This document shows positions 1-14,500 of a stretch of DNA of 64,000 bases, piece by piece. The first letter of the stretch is position 1. Each line of letters starts with the position of its first letter. Both the position numbers and the translations under genes were made by a program. The stretch comes from Paralichthys olivaceus (lineage: Eukaryota > Chordata > Actinopteri > Pleuronectiformes > Paralichthyidae). The DNA lies in the NCBI RefSeq assembly GCF_024713975.1, contig NC_091116.1:4178463-4242462 (forward strand), in the 5' to 3' direction. Below the pieces are notes generated by a model. That model was given only the letters and a program-made list of their open reading frames with translations, did no database searches and was not told the origin of the DNA.

Positions 1-2136
1 AATACACATGTCAAGCGTGAAGGAGATAAGTTGAATGGCTCGTGGGATATGTGTTTAGTATATAGACATTTATGGAATTAGTGGGTATAGAAATAAGGGT
101 TCAGGTAATTTTGCATGCTTTTGTATGGTAAAATTGTATATAGCTATCTAAGTGACATTGTTTTGTATACTAACATGATTATAAAAAATAGCCATTTAAG
201 TAAATGTAAATTTCTTTCACCTTCATCTTCTCATTGGACCCTCCATCCTTGCAACTCCAGCACACAACAGTTACAGATTTTAAATTTTGAGCCCTAGCAG
301 AGATGACTTTACTTTAAGAAATATGTATTCTATTCAGCAGTCCTCCTCTCTCAGTCACTGCCTGCTTTGTGGTAAACATATTTAGGCTGGTTGGGGGGGA
401 AAAAAACTAGAAATGGTTGTAAATCCTTGGTAAATATGTTTATGATGCTGCAGGCTGAGCTATTCCTTATCCTAATGAACTACCAGCAGAACCTCCAGCC
501 TCGGCCATGTAGTGCAGTCAGTCATCCGTATTATAGAGAATACTCCATCACAGTTACTCTGAGCTTCATTTACATGCACAGAGAGAGGAACGGCAAACTA
601 AGTGGCTCTGTATCCCGCGGAATTCAATCCGTGCTTCTCAGAATTGACTCAAAAACCTACCATTGAATGTGACACACACACACACACACACATCAAAAAG
701 ACCATCAATGTGTGGATGTTCATAGGAATGTGGCATGATGTAATCATTGCTGTGCCTTTGGAGTTTCTCAGTGGAGTTTGCGTGTAGAAGAGCACTCATC
801 CTTATTCCCACATACGGCACAATCCCCCCTGGGGCGGTTACAAACCTTTTGTTTGCACACAAACTCAAGAATAATGGAGAAAGAATGAAAGTACAGAGCT
901 TTGTTTTCTCATGGCTTTGCCCTCCCAAAGGAGTACAGCCTGGTTACACCATCGTTATTCATTTTCTCAGAGGACAAAGGTCACCGCTGGATACCGAATA
1001 GAAAATGCTGATGTGGAATGGGGGGGTCAAATAATACGAAATTAAAAAAGTGTTCTTATTGACGTGGAATTTATCTTCAGTTAAAAAACATCTTTGTACA
1101 GGGTCTCTAACGGTTTACAAAAGGCTGAGCACACATAAAGTACAGATGCATTATGTTTACAGTAGACACTCATCCAGACACAAATACACCACAACTAATA
1201 AATACAGACAAACAGTATATACAGCATTTACAGAGCACAGGGGCTGAAACGGTGAATCAGCTGCAGGACATGTTTTCAGGTTTTAAAATGAAGCAGCCAC
1301 TCGGCGACACTGACGGTACGATAAACATTGCGTTGGCATGCAGTTCCAGCTACAGGACAGCAGGGGATTAGGGCCGGGTATCAAACCTCATTACTTCTCC
1401 AGGGTAGAGTAACAGCACAACAGAAGAGTTGCCTTTAAACGGATAAGTGGATTCACAGCACTGCTCAACTCTCCCCTGATCACGTTGCATTTGTACGTTT
1501 TTTTTTTTTACTACATTTGATTCAACTGCTGTTTTGTTGATTTGATTCCTCGCTGTTTCGCAGACCTCAGAGCTCCTCCAATTCAATTCACCACACCTCC
1601 AAAAGACAGCGGGAGCATGAACCCCATTATAACCGATGTTGAAAGGCAGTTTTTTCTTTGGCGATGTTTTCCTTCTTTATGTTTCGGAACCAGATGTTGG
1701 AAAATGGTCAAACCACACCCAGTCCTACAGTGAATATAAATCTATAGCTACTGTATCTACATGCTATAATGATGCTCATAGTAATATCACTTAAATTTCA
1801 CAAACAAGTGCTGAGATTCATCTCTCAGACGGGAAATACAGCAAGTTGCACAAAATGTTATGGCTGTTTCAGAGTGATGCAGTGGATGAACTGGATTTAT
1901 TAATCAGGATATCACGCTAACTGGGATACCTCTGTATTAAGAGCATGGTTAGCATTGTTGCCGTAAATCTACCGTTCTACCAAACAGTCCAGTCCACTGG
2001 AAGACACTGAGGGGAGGGATTCAAACAGCTGCCAGTCGGGATGCTGCGCTCGTCTTCAGTGATCGCCGCTCTGTAGATTTCTTATCATCCTAATGTTGGG
2101 AGACTCGGTTCATGCAGGCTGATTGGCTGTCCGGAC
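1..2136. other. 3' flank of anos1, no further gene seen
   Basis: No exon with splice sites and a recognisable protein family was found here on either strand. The left part is ordinary AT-rich DNA with a short CA run near 668-690. The right part is the presumed 3' UTR and downstream flank of the minus-strand anos1 gene. Open frames in this stretch are short and lack recognisable domains. Confidence 0.6.
1896..1901 (-). terminator. Candidate polyadenylation signal of anos1
   Basis: On the minus strand this reads AATAAA, about 235 nt downstream of the anos1 stop codon, a plausible 3' UTR length. It is the first clear hexamer downstream of the stop; use of the site is inferred. Confidence 0.4.
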
Positions 2137-5100
2137 TCAGTGCCTCTCTGTGATTCGCAGTTTATGGGGATGCTTCCTCTGCCTGGATCCTGAACGATGG
2201 CAGACAGAGACATGAGGTTAGCTGTCGGTTTTTCTTCTAAAAGTTGAGGTTCAGTGTGTAAGATTTTGTTTAAAGGGATCTATGAGGAGAAATTGACTAT
2301 TAAAAGAATTCTAGTGATGTTTTCACTAGTGTGTTTCATATAAATCGTACAAATTGTTGCTTTTCTTTACCCTAGAAAAGGTCCTTTATATTTAAATGCT
2401 TATATTTACATGTTTTTTTTACATCTATGGAGGCCGCCATGTTTTTTACATTAGTCCAGACTGGACAAACTAAACACCTTTTGAGTTTTTATGACAATTA
2501 AAGCCACCACAGGTTCTCATTCATGTTTGGAAGGGGACAGTGAGGTGAGGGGTGTTCAGCTGCAACATGCAACTTCACCACTAGATGTCTCTAAATTCTA
2601 CACACTGAACCTTTAAGTCAGAGACTTTGATGGCGACTGTATTTCAATCAATGACATTTAAATCCTTAACTTTGTTTCTTGATGAAGATGCTAAAAACAT
2701 ATTTCTAAGTTTAATTCATTGGCAGGTTTTGTTGTTGTTGTTTTCATGTCTCTTACTGTGCTTCGTGGGGTTTTGGTATCCAGGGGTCTGGAAGGTTCGG
2801 CTGATTGCAGGACCTTCCCCTTCTCCTGTGATGGCACGCACCTCCAGCCTGTACAGACTGGCAGGGTGCAGGTCTGACACCACCAGCACTTTACCGTCCT
2901 GAATGACAGGAGTAAAGACACATGCAGTGAGGGGTGGAGGAAGAGGAAGAAGACAGTTTCAAACGCTGAAGGTGTGTGAAATCATGAGGAAGGTGAAGAC
3001 TTCAAGTATTTGACAGCCCAGTGGACCTTGAGATTTGTCCACGGGGAAAATACAAATGTGAAGCTGCATTAGAAATCAAATAAAAAGAGGAAATTAAAAG
3101 AAGCCTCTTTATATTTTAGAAACAGAAATGGAACTTCGTACCAGAATGACAAATGGATATCATTGGATGATAATTCTGAAAGGGTTGTGAAGCTGAAAAA
3201 TCTTGAGAAGAGCAAATGGTAAAAAGGATGGAAATGTAGATCATTTTGAGTTTCATTATTATTAATATTTTCATTTTCATTTTTGTTAATAGGGCTATTT
3301 CATTTTTCACCAGTAGTCATTTGTAACTGTATTTATATTCATATTCGCAATGTTTTTTTCCGGTTTAAATAATTTTGCATAATAGTGCCTGCTATTCGAG
3401 AACAGTGGTTTCAAGTGTTAACACTTTCAGCGCACCCCTTGCACTCTTTCTGAATAACACCAAAATTAAAGCCTGAAATATTTATTTGAATGGTATGTTG
3501 GTCGGGTTCATTTATTCATCTATATTTGATGATCCAACTGTTGCTGTAAATATTTTGAAGCATTAAGTCGAAAAATCTAATTTAATATTAAAATGAAGTA
3601 TGATTCTGGCCTAAAACAGAGGTCACATGTAAATATATGTAATATTTAGGAGAAGTATTGGTGTAATAATGAGTTTGACTTTGTCTGCTGTGTCTCGACT
3701 AAAGATTATTTGACTGTTTAGACATGTACCAATGACACTGGGAAATATAATGTTACTATAATGACAGGGACGGTAACACACGAGGATCAGAATACTCCAC
3801 AGTACAGCGGAATTCCCCTTTTTTTTACTGAATATGAAAATCCGAATATCAAGATTTATACGGCACTACAATTCACAGCATAACTGACCCGGGGTAGGAT
3901 CTGGGACTGGGAGATGAGGCTGTGAGGCAGCTTGTTGTTGCTGTGGTGGTTGGTGGGGACGAGCTCCGTCCAGGTCACCTGGTAACCAGTCAGCTGCTGG
4001 TGGGACAGGACCTTTAACAAATCCCAGCTGAAGATGGCTGTCACGTTGCCTCCCCGGACCTCAAAGGATGCTGTCAGGTTGGCTGCCTTCAGCAGGACCT
4101 TCTGAGGGGACGCTGCGGGGGGAAAAAAAGCAAAGTCCCGGTGGTTAAATGCCGAGCAAGCTCTTACAATGTGTAAAAATACCAATACATCAGTACCAAA
4201 GTTTCCAATTGTCTCACATGTTTCTCCAGGGCAGGAGATGGAACCTGGACTCTTGGCCTGAATGGTGGAACAGGAAGGAGTGAAGAAGCTAGTGCTTTCT
4301 GCCAGAGGACGACTCTTCTGGCTGACTGGCTGCAGGAGGACTTTATACTTGCAGGCGAAGAGCAAACCCTGCAGGCCGACGAAGTTGTCCTGGAGCAGAC
4401 AAAGTCAAGTGTTAGATCCCAAATGATAGAGTTTAACCTAGTTTGCCAATCAACGATTCCGACGATCTCTTTGCTCAATCAATAACAATAATTATTTACA
4501 AATGTGATCTCCTCTGCCCATAAAGTCTGTCAGCCTTTGCATGTGTATTCATGTGCACAGTGACAATCTTCTTTCTATGTTACCCGTGTGCTGGTCTTCT
4601 CCATGGGTCTGGTCTGGTTGTGTCCACAAAACTCTGGCCCCCACTGGATTCTGTAGAACTCAACTGAAGGATCTACGCCAAAGAACAAATGATCCCGTGA
4701 CTCAAGGTCCAAAACAACGAATGGATTTGAAGGAGGAATATTTAATCATGACCACAGTCGGAAAATAACAACCTCGATCTAAAACTAGAAAAATACAGAT
4801 TATTGTTGAAGGTTGAGTGTGTAGGATATCTAGATGTGAGGTTGAAGATCAAAAAATAAAACCCTCAAAAGGTGATGTTCATGAGTCAGTGTGGATTCTC
4901 GCTTTAAAACCATTCGATTCAATGGGGGGGGGGGGGGTGCAAGGTTCACAAAATATTTAGCATTTGATAAGTCATTTAAGACAGTCTAAACCAAGTTGTA
5001 ATGATGTATTACTGTGTCACTACTCTCTTGTTACATTTCAAATGTGTCCATAAAACATTTTTTTTTAAATTGCTCTTCTTGCAAAACAAATTATTGAGGA

Positions 5101-8100
5101 TCCCGACCGCGCTCAGGGCTGGTCTCATCAAATCTAAAGAATCTGACTGAAAACTCACTTCTGATTTCATCCCATCCACATCAATGCGTCAATATCCTCT
5201 CATTTTCAATGTATTAGTTGTACAAATGTTACCTTATTTGAAAAAGAACTGGAAGTGTCTGTGAAGCATGTACCCATTCTTTGGGTCACAGACATGTTAG
5301 CCAGGACTGTCTCTTCTGATTCTGCTGTGTGTCTTCGTGTGCAGACCAGGGTCAGATTCACGCGCTGCAGTCTAAAGGCAGAGTGATGCTTCCTAAGGCT
5401 AAGAAGAACGAGGACTGTTTTAGCTTCTGAATTTGGGAATTAAAGACACCGACTGTGTCCCCCTCTTTACGGACATTATAGCCATTTAATAACCAGCCCT
5501 ATATTTTACAGTAAGAAGTTTCCCGGTTTAAATTCGGTCATGTTCTTTTTATGTGGGGTTTGCATGGGTTTTTCCTCAGGCTTCCTCCCACAGACCAAAT
5601 ACAAATAGGTTTGTCTCTTTATGCTGACCTTGCTATACACTGGCAACCAGTCCACTCTGCCTCTGGCCCAATGTCAGCCAGGATTGGCCCCCTCAAAGGA
5701 TAAGCAGAAAAGAAAATGGATCGATGGGAAAAAAATAAAAAAATGATTTGTGGTCTTTTACCCTTACTACTTGGTCAAATTAGGAACCTGTGGTGCCACT
5801 GCAAGCGTCAGTGGATGTGATACATGTACGATCGAGCTTCTGCCCTGAACCCTCGCAGGCAATCGCACAACGTGCGAATCAGCCAGAGCTGCAATTGAGT
5901 TTTTCTGTCAATCCATGTCTAGCTCATACACACCAGGGCTGCTCTGCCAGTAAACATGAACCCGGAGCTGTCCGTCCTGGTAGAACGGTGTCCCCACATC
6001 CAGAATGTCTCCTGTGGGTTGGCTCGGAGCAGAACTGGACGCTTTGAAAAAGACAAAATAAAAACGAATCGTCATGTTTAGGTGTGTGTGTGTGTGTGTG
6101 TGAGGGAGAGAGAGATATTTTAAAAGTCGCTATTTTATCAGAATGTCGGCTTGTTGTATATTTTGAGGAACGCAGAGCATTGCGTTAAGTTATACTTTTC
6201 ACAAATAACATTATACTTAATATTCTGGCTCGTTAACGCCATATTATCAAGTATTAGGACTTTTGTAAGAAACCGAGTGTTGGTTACCTCTGTGATATTC
6301 TAAGCAGAGATCGGTTCAAGATTTTGGAGCTTCAAGATTATTTCCTATTTTTTTACTTACTATACTAAATTAAGACTCAATTCTTGTAAAATGCCAACTT
6401 AATTCTTGTAATATTATGAGCTTCAACTCAATTTTAACTTTATTCTTGTAAAATTCCGATTTTTTTTCCCCCTCGTAATATTTCAACCTTGTCGTATAAT
6501 GACTTTATTCTCAAAATCCCACCCTTTTTTTTCTTCAACATGGCCCAAACACTCCATGTTGAGACCTTGCATTGTTAACTTTTCCTCAGCACTGCTGAAG
6601 AACGCCAGCTCTAACAAATCACTTCCACCATTTCACAATGATGCATCAGCTGGAACATTCATAGTCTATAATTGTTGAAAACATTTCTTTTTTTCTTTCC
6701 TTTTCCCCTTCATAATGTCAGCCTGTCATTTTGAAAGGCGCCATGACATTTTGAATTAAAGTTAAAAGATTCTTTCGGCTCCATCGCTCTGATAAGTTGG
6801 AGGGGCTGAATGTGGAGGATGTGTCTATGGAGCGAAGCTCTGATATATGAAGGATCAAACAAGTAAACTTTAAAGTGGGAAAAATCTGCCTTTTACACAT
6901 TTAACCCCCAAAGATGTATATTTTTTATTAAAACCATACATTTACTTGTGAGAAAAACTCAAAAGAAGTAAGTCTTGCTAGAGATAAGACATTTTCTTTT
7001 CTTATACATTGTGACAAAGATATTAAACTGCAGAATCAAAACGTAAAAGTCTTCTTACTGCGCTGTGTGTTGAAGCTCAGGACGGCTCGGGGACCTCTGA
7101 GTTGAGTTTGTCCCCAGTAGGACACAGCCTGGACCTCCACCCTGTAGCTCCTGTTAGAGCGCATGCTGTCCAGCTCCACTTGGCCCTGCTCACACACACA
7201 CAATAACATTTTAATTGTCTTGGACGTTTACCTCAGACGTGTTTAATGCTTTATCAACTTCCTGCAATCGGCCCAACAGTCGGAACTATGGTACAGTTTG
7301 ATCCTGACCCGAACTTCCTCTTTTGGTCGAACTGAATTTTGGTGCAAGGCTCCTTTCACACCTGTTATTTTGGTTCGGACTAAACTGAAAGGTCGGAAGG
7401 TCCCGATCAAACAAGGACGGTGTGAAAGAGGCCGTTCTGTTCAAATTTGCAAGAAATGTGTGGTACATTAACAGGAGAGAGTTTTTTATCAAGTCATTGT
7501 ATTGTATTGTCAGAAATCAACTCAAACTTGAATGAAAGAAAAAGTAATAATAAATGATTTATTTGAAATAAAACAATAAGTCCCCTAATATACCTTTTAT
7601 AAATAGCATTATAACCAAAGTCAAATAATGCTTACGCACAGTGGGGGGTATAATTGATCGACATTTTGCTGTTTATCATGTATTGTAGTATTTTTTTTAT
7701 CTTGATATAATATTTGGTCATGTTCAAGTGCCTTGAAATAATGTATATTATGATTTTGGGCAGTACAAAACACTGTTGTGTCTGTCCTCACCTCTCTGAC
7801 TGTCTTCCTCCTCTTGGTCAGAGATGAAGCGGAGGACTGTCGGACTGCAGTCCAGCTCCAGCTGACCTTGTAGTGGTGAACGGGGACGTCCAGGTCGGCG
7901 GGCGTGCTCCACTGGAGCCGGGCCGACACCGCCCTGCCGGGGCCGAAGCTCATGTTGGCCACTCTCAGCTCGGTAGGAGCAGGAGGACTGGCGGGGTCTG
8001 AGGGGTCACAGAATATTGCTTAAAGATGCTGAGAGTAATGGTGGATGACAAACATGTACAACCCTAGACACTTGCAAAACTGTATTTACTCATCTAAATA

Positions 8101-8564
8101 CATTTTTTCTGATCACCGGTCCTTAATGTTTTACTCCTACACCCAGCCAGGGAACTATTCCAGCTCCATCACCCCTCTCAGATGCCCTCACCTCTTCTCT
8201 CATTAAAGCTACCCCCTGCTGCGTGCTTACAGTATTCAATTACACTATCGCCGATATTTCTGACTCTAAGTGCCCTATGCATAGTTAGAAAAGCAAAAAT
8301 CAAGGCTCAGCATGAGTTTAAAATGTATAACTCCTGGGGTTGAGGTGGAAGGAAGGAGAGTGGAGCGTAAATGGAAGAAAACGAAATATGTCTAAATACC
8401 AACAGTGTCAAACATTCCTGATTTATATCTTTAAAATCCATTTGAAGACCTGTCCCTTTTCTTTAGACGCTAAATTACTTTGATGCAGACATTAAAAGCT
8501 TTCAATAATTCACTTATTTCCCTCTTATTCATGTCTGCTTTTAATTATAATGTATTCATTAGTT

Positions 8565-8595
<31 letters not shown>

Positions 8596-11500
8596 GCACC
8601 CACGTCTGACCTCTGCTAGAGTGGATGTGCCGGCTCGGTGTGGTGAAACCTCTGGTTCCGTGGGTGTTGACGGCTGCCACTCTGAACTGGTACCAGCGTC
8701 CAGGCCGGGTGTCAGATAGCCTCACCCCTTGCTCTGTGGTCTATGGGGGGGGGGGGGGATCCGAATGAGGTGGTTAAGAGAAAAGATGAAGCAACACAAG
8801 ACTTAGTACAAAAAACTAATCAAAGCACAATTACAAGGTATAGGTTTTTATACATATAGGACCCTTTATATTTTCACATCTGATAACCTGGGCAGCCCCC
8901 TGCCAGGGGGTGGCGGTGTCCTCGCTGGGCTGGATGCCGAAGTTCCACCTCCTCTGCAGGACGTAGACCACAGGTTCGGCTGAGATGTTGAAGCGGGACG
9001 ACCAGCGCACCACCATCTGACCAGTGGAGAGCTCCTCGAAGCCCAGCTCCTTCCTTGGCTTCAGAGGAGCACCTGAGAAATAAACGGGAAAAGGTCAACA
9101 CAGGATAAAGAGTCCGCAAACCACAAAATTTGATATATACAAGTCTTTTCCTGCAGCCACCCTCATATAACACCATCCACTATAATTCTACACATCGTAG
9201 CTATGTCCTGACACATAGGATATCCAGCTCTCAGTCAGCTTAGTCGACGTCCCCTGGGTCGTGTGCAGATTTACAACTTTCCACTGTGCCACAGTGTGAA
9301 AAGGCAAACCCGCTCCCCACATCTTCCTCCTCCTGTCGTGTGTCACCGGCAGCGAGGCGCGAACATGCTGCCGTACACTCGCAGTGTCTGTTTAGCCTCG
9401 GCTCTCTTTGATCCCTCCTCTGCCAGTGGAGGCCTAAGTAGGGCGAGCTCCGCCTGACTCACACTCACAGTTTGTTAGCAAGAGACCTGGGAATTGCATC
9501 ATTGATCCGGGTGCAGGCCCAAGGGAACTTGGGTTGACATCTCATTAGGTTGACGAGAAGTTTATGACAGTAATGCTTGTGCAGCTTCATCAAAAAAAAG
9601 AAATGTACAGAACACCAGTGGCGGATGTTCAGTTTCACGTAAACCATAATAAATATGATCCTCTGTCTCTACCTACCTTTGTAGAGGTCTTTGGGAGACT
9701 GGCAGGTGTGGCCGCAACCATTGGAGCAGCATTTCTTCTGAGCCGAGCATTCCCGGTCGTGGTCACAGCTCTCCACGCAGGCGGCCGCAAAGCCACTGGC
9801 TCTCTCTGGAGGCGGGCAGCTCCCCTGCTTTGTCGCCAGCACCGACTGCAGGAACTCACAGCTGGTCACGCACTCCCAGTGCTTCTTGGGAAACACCCGC
9901 TGCATGAATATGAGGGAGATGAGTTAGCATAGCCGGGTAACATATTTAACGTTACAGTAGGATTACCCTGTTGTATATTTAGTTAGAAGGATTAAAGAGA
10001 AGATTGAAAGGCCACGTGAAAATGTCGTTTGTTATTGAAATAAGAAAATAGAATATTTCTGATGGTTTAAATGTTTAAAAAGTGCTGGTCAGAATTAGCC
10101 AAGGAAGATACAACATCCATGCATGAGTTGAAATAATTTGAAAAATATGTTAATCAGATTGAATATCTAAAAAGTAACGACAATAACATTTGACAGGAGA
10201 GACGCACAAACATTTTGACGACACTTGATTTTTCGACACTTCACCCGCGATCCATTCATGTTGTAGTTTTTGCATTGGACCTCTATCATCCGTAGCCTTC
10301 TGTCCCAGCTCTACTTTGCCAAAACAAGCTCATGCTTAATAGATTTTAAATGAAATCAATAGTTCCACAAAAATGACCCGAGGCTGTTTTTCAGTCTATA
10401 AACACAAAAGCATCGTGTGTGACTGTGTGTTACTATGTACCTCACAAAGCTCCCTGCAATTGCTCTTCCTCTTCATCTCCCAGGAATCTTTGCAGGGCTC
10501 CAGGCACTGAGGACATGACAGTGACAAGTGTTAATAAGAGTTACAGTCACATTTGAATGAGGAGATTTGGAGGTGAATCGAACTTTCTAGGTTGATCAAA
10601 GGTAAAATATTTCCCCTGCAGCCAGCTTCTATTACCTCTGAATGAACTGCGTTAAAAGATAATTTAATCCAGCTAACATCTTTATTTCAGGTGACAATAA
10701 CTCCTCCGACCGAGGATAAGCTTTACCCGTCTCTGCCATCATCAGATGAAGGGTTTGAGATATATTTTTACATCAACAAACAAAACAAGAAAGTGAAAAA
10801 TATAGACACAGGTAGAATAGATTATATTTCCGTCCTGCCTTGTTTTTTCATGTCCTTCCTTTCATTCTTTTTTCCTTCCTTCCTCACTTCCTTCATCATT
10901 AACTTCTTTATGTCCTTCCCTTTCTTCTACCTCTGTTATTTTTCTCTTCCTTCCTTTCTTTCTTTCCGTCTCATATTTGATTGTTTTCCTATTTTCTACC
11001 TTGCATCCATCCATCCTTCCCTCTTGCTTCAAACAATAGATTCAAATGTACTATTTTCAGCTGGTGTGCATGTGGCTTGAATGCATGTTCATTCAAGTAA
11101 ATCATTTAAATCAAGGATGTGACCTTGTCCCCAAAGGCAGCTACAGTAATACCTAACGAATTCTGGTCAAAGAATGTAGCATATCCCGGGCTAGAACAAA
11201 GATCACCAGCAGTATCTTTTATCGCGTCAATAAGAGAGCGTTAATGTAATCTGAACTGGAGTCACAGTTTAAACATTTACATTTAAAAGTAAGGAAAGGC
11301 TGGGAAATGCTGTCCTGCAGTCTCAGGCTGCTCGAGAGCAAGTCAACAGTTAACAGCATTGCCCTCTATACCGTAAGCAGGGGCAGCGGTGGGGAACGAG
11401 GGTACACTGATTGTAATTTCATGCTGTAGTGAGAAACAGTGGGGAGGGAAGGGATGTACAGCAGCATCACAAGGACGCACCAAGTTCTCTGAAAGTTAGA

Positions 11501-14500
11501 GATGCACCCCGAACTCTGAACAAACCTTGGAGGGGAGGTGTCTACCTTTATAGAAAGCAAATAGGTCTTGGCTATAGGGTCAACTACATATATATATGTT
11601 ATATATAGTTATAACTATATTATGTTAGGAAACTATCTTTATTCACATTATAAAAACAATCTGTATCTGGTTCTTGGTGATCCTGGGAGTTGTGTTGTCA
11701 AGGTCTCCCCAGGCAAAGTGAGTGGGGCCGTGTAGGGAGTAGATGAGAGTCAGCACCCCCCAAGTTTGAGTCCATGGTTCAGAGCAGGTTTCTGCCTCAT
11801 GTGCAGGAGTCTCTTGGGGTCTGTAAGTTTTGAGTGAGGGTAAATTGGAGTGAAAGCCTGACAGGCAGATTGCCGTAGCGTCAGCTAATGTGGACATTGC
11901 ACTGGGCTGTTGAGGTGAAGAGGGAAACGAGGTAGAAAACAAAGCTTTCGATTTACCAGTTGAAATACATTCCAACTCTCACCTGTGGTCGTGAGCTTGG
12001 AGCATTGAATTGAAATTGAAAGAATAAGAGCGCAAACACAAGCAGGCCAGAATGGGTTGAAAGGATCCAGTTGGAAGTAAGCAGTGTTCTCGGCAGCTCT
12101 AACACTCTGGAATAGCGTGGACACCAAGCGATTCCGTAGCGTTGTTGGTGTAACATGTATCTCTGGCCTGTGAACACCTTAGTGTCCCAGAGAAGGTAAT
12201 GGAAAATGGTGCTGGGGATGTCTGGACCACCTTGCTCAACCCTGGGGGCACTGAAAATCAACTTTGGATAAGCAGTGTCTTTGGACGAGATTCTGAACCC
12301 AAATGCTTGGTGCCTGAAGGCTGTGCAGTGTGTGTGTGTGCATGTGGAAGATATAATTGTTGGAAACTATGAATAAACTGGTAGGGAAAAAGACCATCTT
12401 GTTAATACGGCTGCTGTTGCACACTTTACACACAAGCTACAGAAAATCCTACTGAGTTAGCCTCAGGCAGCTCACTGCTAGTTTGAGAGCTCTGCATCTC
12501 CCCCTCTTCATAAACCACAACCCCACCCCCAAAGTCCTTCATGAGCCCAATCAGTCGAGCATTAAAATATTCATATGGCAAATCCCACATGTATGTTAAA
12601 TAGTCATAAAACAATATGACAAGAGTCCATTAACTCTGTAAGCCTGCCTATTATTTTGCATTAATTGATATAATAAAAAATAATTCAGCTGATATAACGA
12701 GTATTTTCTTTAATAGCTCACTGAGATTATGGTTAAATTAAAATCATGAGTCAGTTACTCTCAACTGACTCTGACATGAGGAGTGTAACAGGGGTTGCAC
12801 TGAAGCTTTACCAATATTTCTTTATTTTCTTTTTATATGACATTTCTTCCTGCAGCTGTAGTTTCAAGTCAACTATAGCATGATTAAAAGTTATAGAAGA
12901 TCCAGTGTTGTTTCTCAGTTAAGGATGACAGGATCTGCCGGATAAATCTAATGTGATATAATGGTTATAAACACATATATAATATAATAATATGATGGTT
13001 ACATGAGTCAATATGCACTTATAACTCATCACTGCACAGGGGCAAAATAGGGGAATACGAGGACAGTACAAGCAGAAAAATGATTTATGATTATGTAACT
13101 ACATTTTCAGCTCAGAATGTTGAATCATATTCAAAATAAGTGGTAGTCTGTATTTATATAGAGCTTTTCTAGTACTGATAACCAGTGGCTGGCGAGGTAA
13201 ATGATAAATACAATACAGTGTCCGTGTACTGGAAACCTACGGCTGTGACTGATCTCAGAACAAAGCAAACATTGTTCAAAGTAACTTCATTGACAGGACC
13301 CAAGTTGAGCCAAGAGCTTCAAAATAAAAGCACCAGTGCTTCTGCTTTGAGTCATTTCACTTTACTCTACCTAACTTTATCATTCCATAGCATAACATTA
13401 TTATAACAGCACCACGCATGGCCTACTGACCTCTTCATTTTTGTTTCTCGTGATTTTGAGAAAGTCTGGGCAATGCATCATGAATCTAAAATAAAACAAT
13501 TATACTGATAATAAAACAGGTCTTGATGGTGTTAAAAGGGAACAAAACCCCCAATTAATCATAATATTGAATCACAATGCTAATAGAATCCAAATACTTA
13601 GAAATTGCAATACATATCGGTTGTGTAGCATCTCTATAGTTGTCACATACCAGAGGAAAAACTGGAGAAGGGTGTGTTTGCTGCATATGAATCCATATTT
13701 TCAGTTTGACATCGCCTCACTTTGACCAACAATATTTTGATACATGCAGTATGTGCAAGTTCTATTATAATTGTGACAGTCGTTTTTGTTGTCCTGGGTT
13801 ATAGTGTTTTGCTGTCACATGCCTTTTCTAGTGCCTCAGACCAATGTTGAGTACCACTACAAGGTTAGAAAGAAAGGAGGGGGGAAACAAAAGTTGCTGC
13901 CAAATGGACCCAGTGCAAGTGGAGTACAGCTATTGTTGCTATGCAATGAAGAATGTGCTGAAGCATGTCTGATATCCCTGTGCCAGCCCTGCCATCTCCC
14001 ATCTCCCCTCCCCGGTCTCCAACGGAGGACTTGTCAACTAATCCGAACCGACGCTCCCACTCTCGTGGCATTCCCGTCGGACCTCGGCGTCAGTCTTACG
14101 CCCCATTTCAAGCTTAAATCAAGCATTCCATTCCACTATACCACAAATACAGCTGACTGGGGCAAACTCTGTGATGTGGTTGAGAGATTTGAGAAAAAGC
14201 ACCTCAGTTCCCATTTATAGGAAGTCAAGAGATTTTATTTTGTCTTCAAATTGAAATTGGTTTCGGGATCCAAGCTGATCTTTTAGGTCACAGAACATGA
14301 CTTGTGTTTATTTGGCTGCCGCGTTAAGCTCTCTCTCTCTCTTTGTATGTGTGCGTATGTGCGCGCCCGTTTGTTTGTGTGTGTGTTTTGGCAGCAGTTG
14401 TGCAACACTCCTCCGTGACCAACCGGAGATAATGGAGCAAACTACTTCTCTGCTGACCGTGCGAAATGCTGTTCTTGTGGTGCTCTGTTTGATTCGCTGC

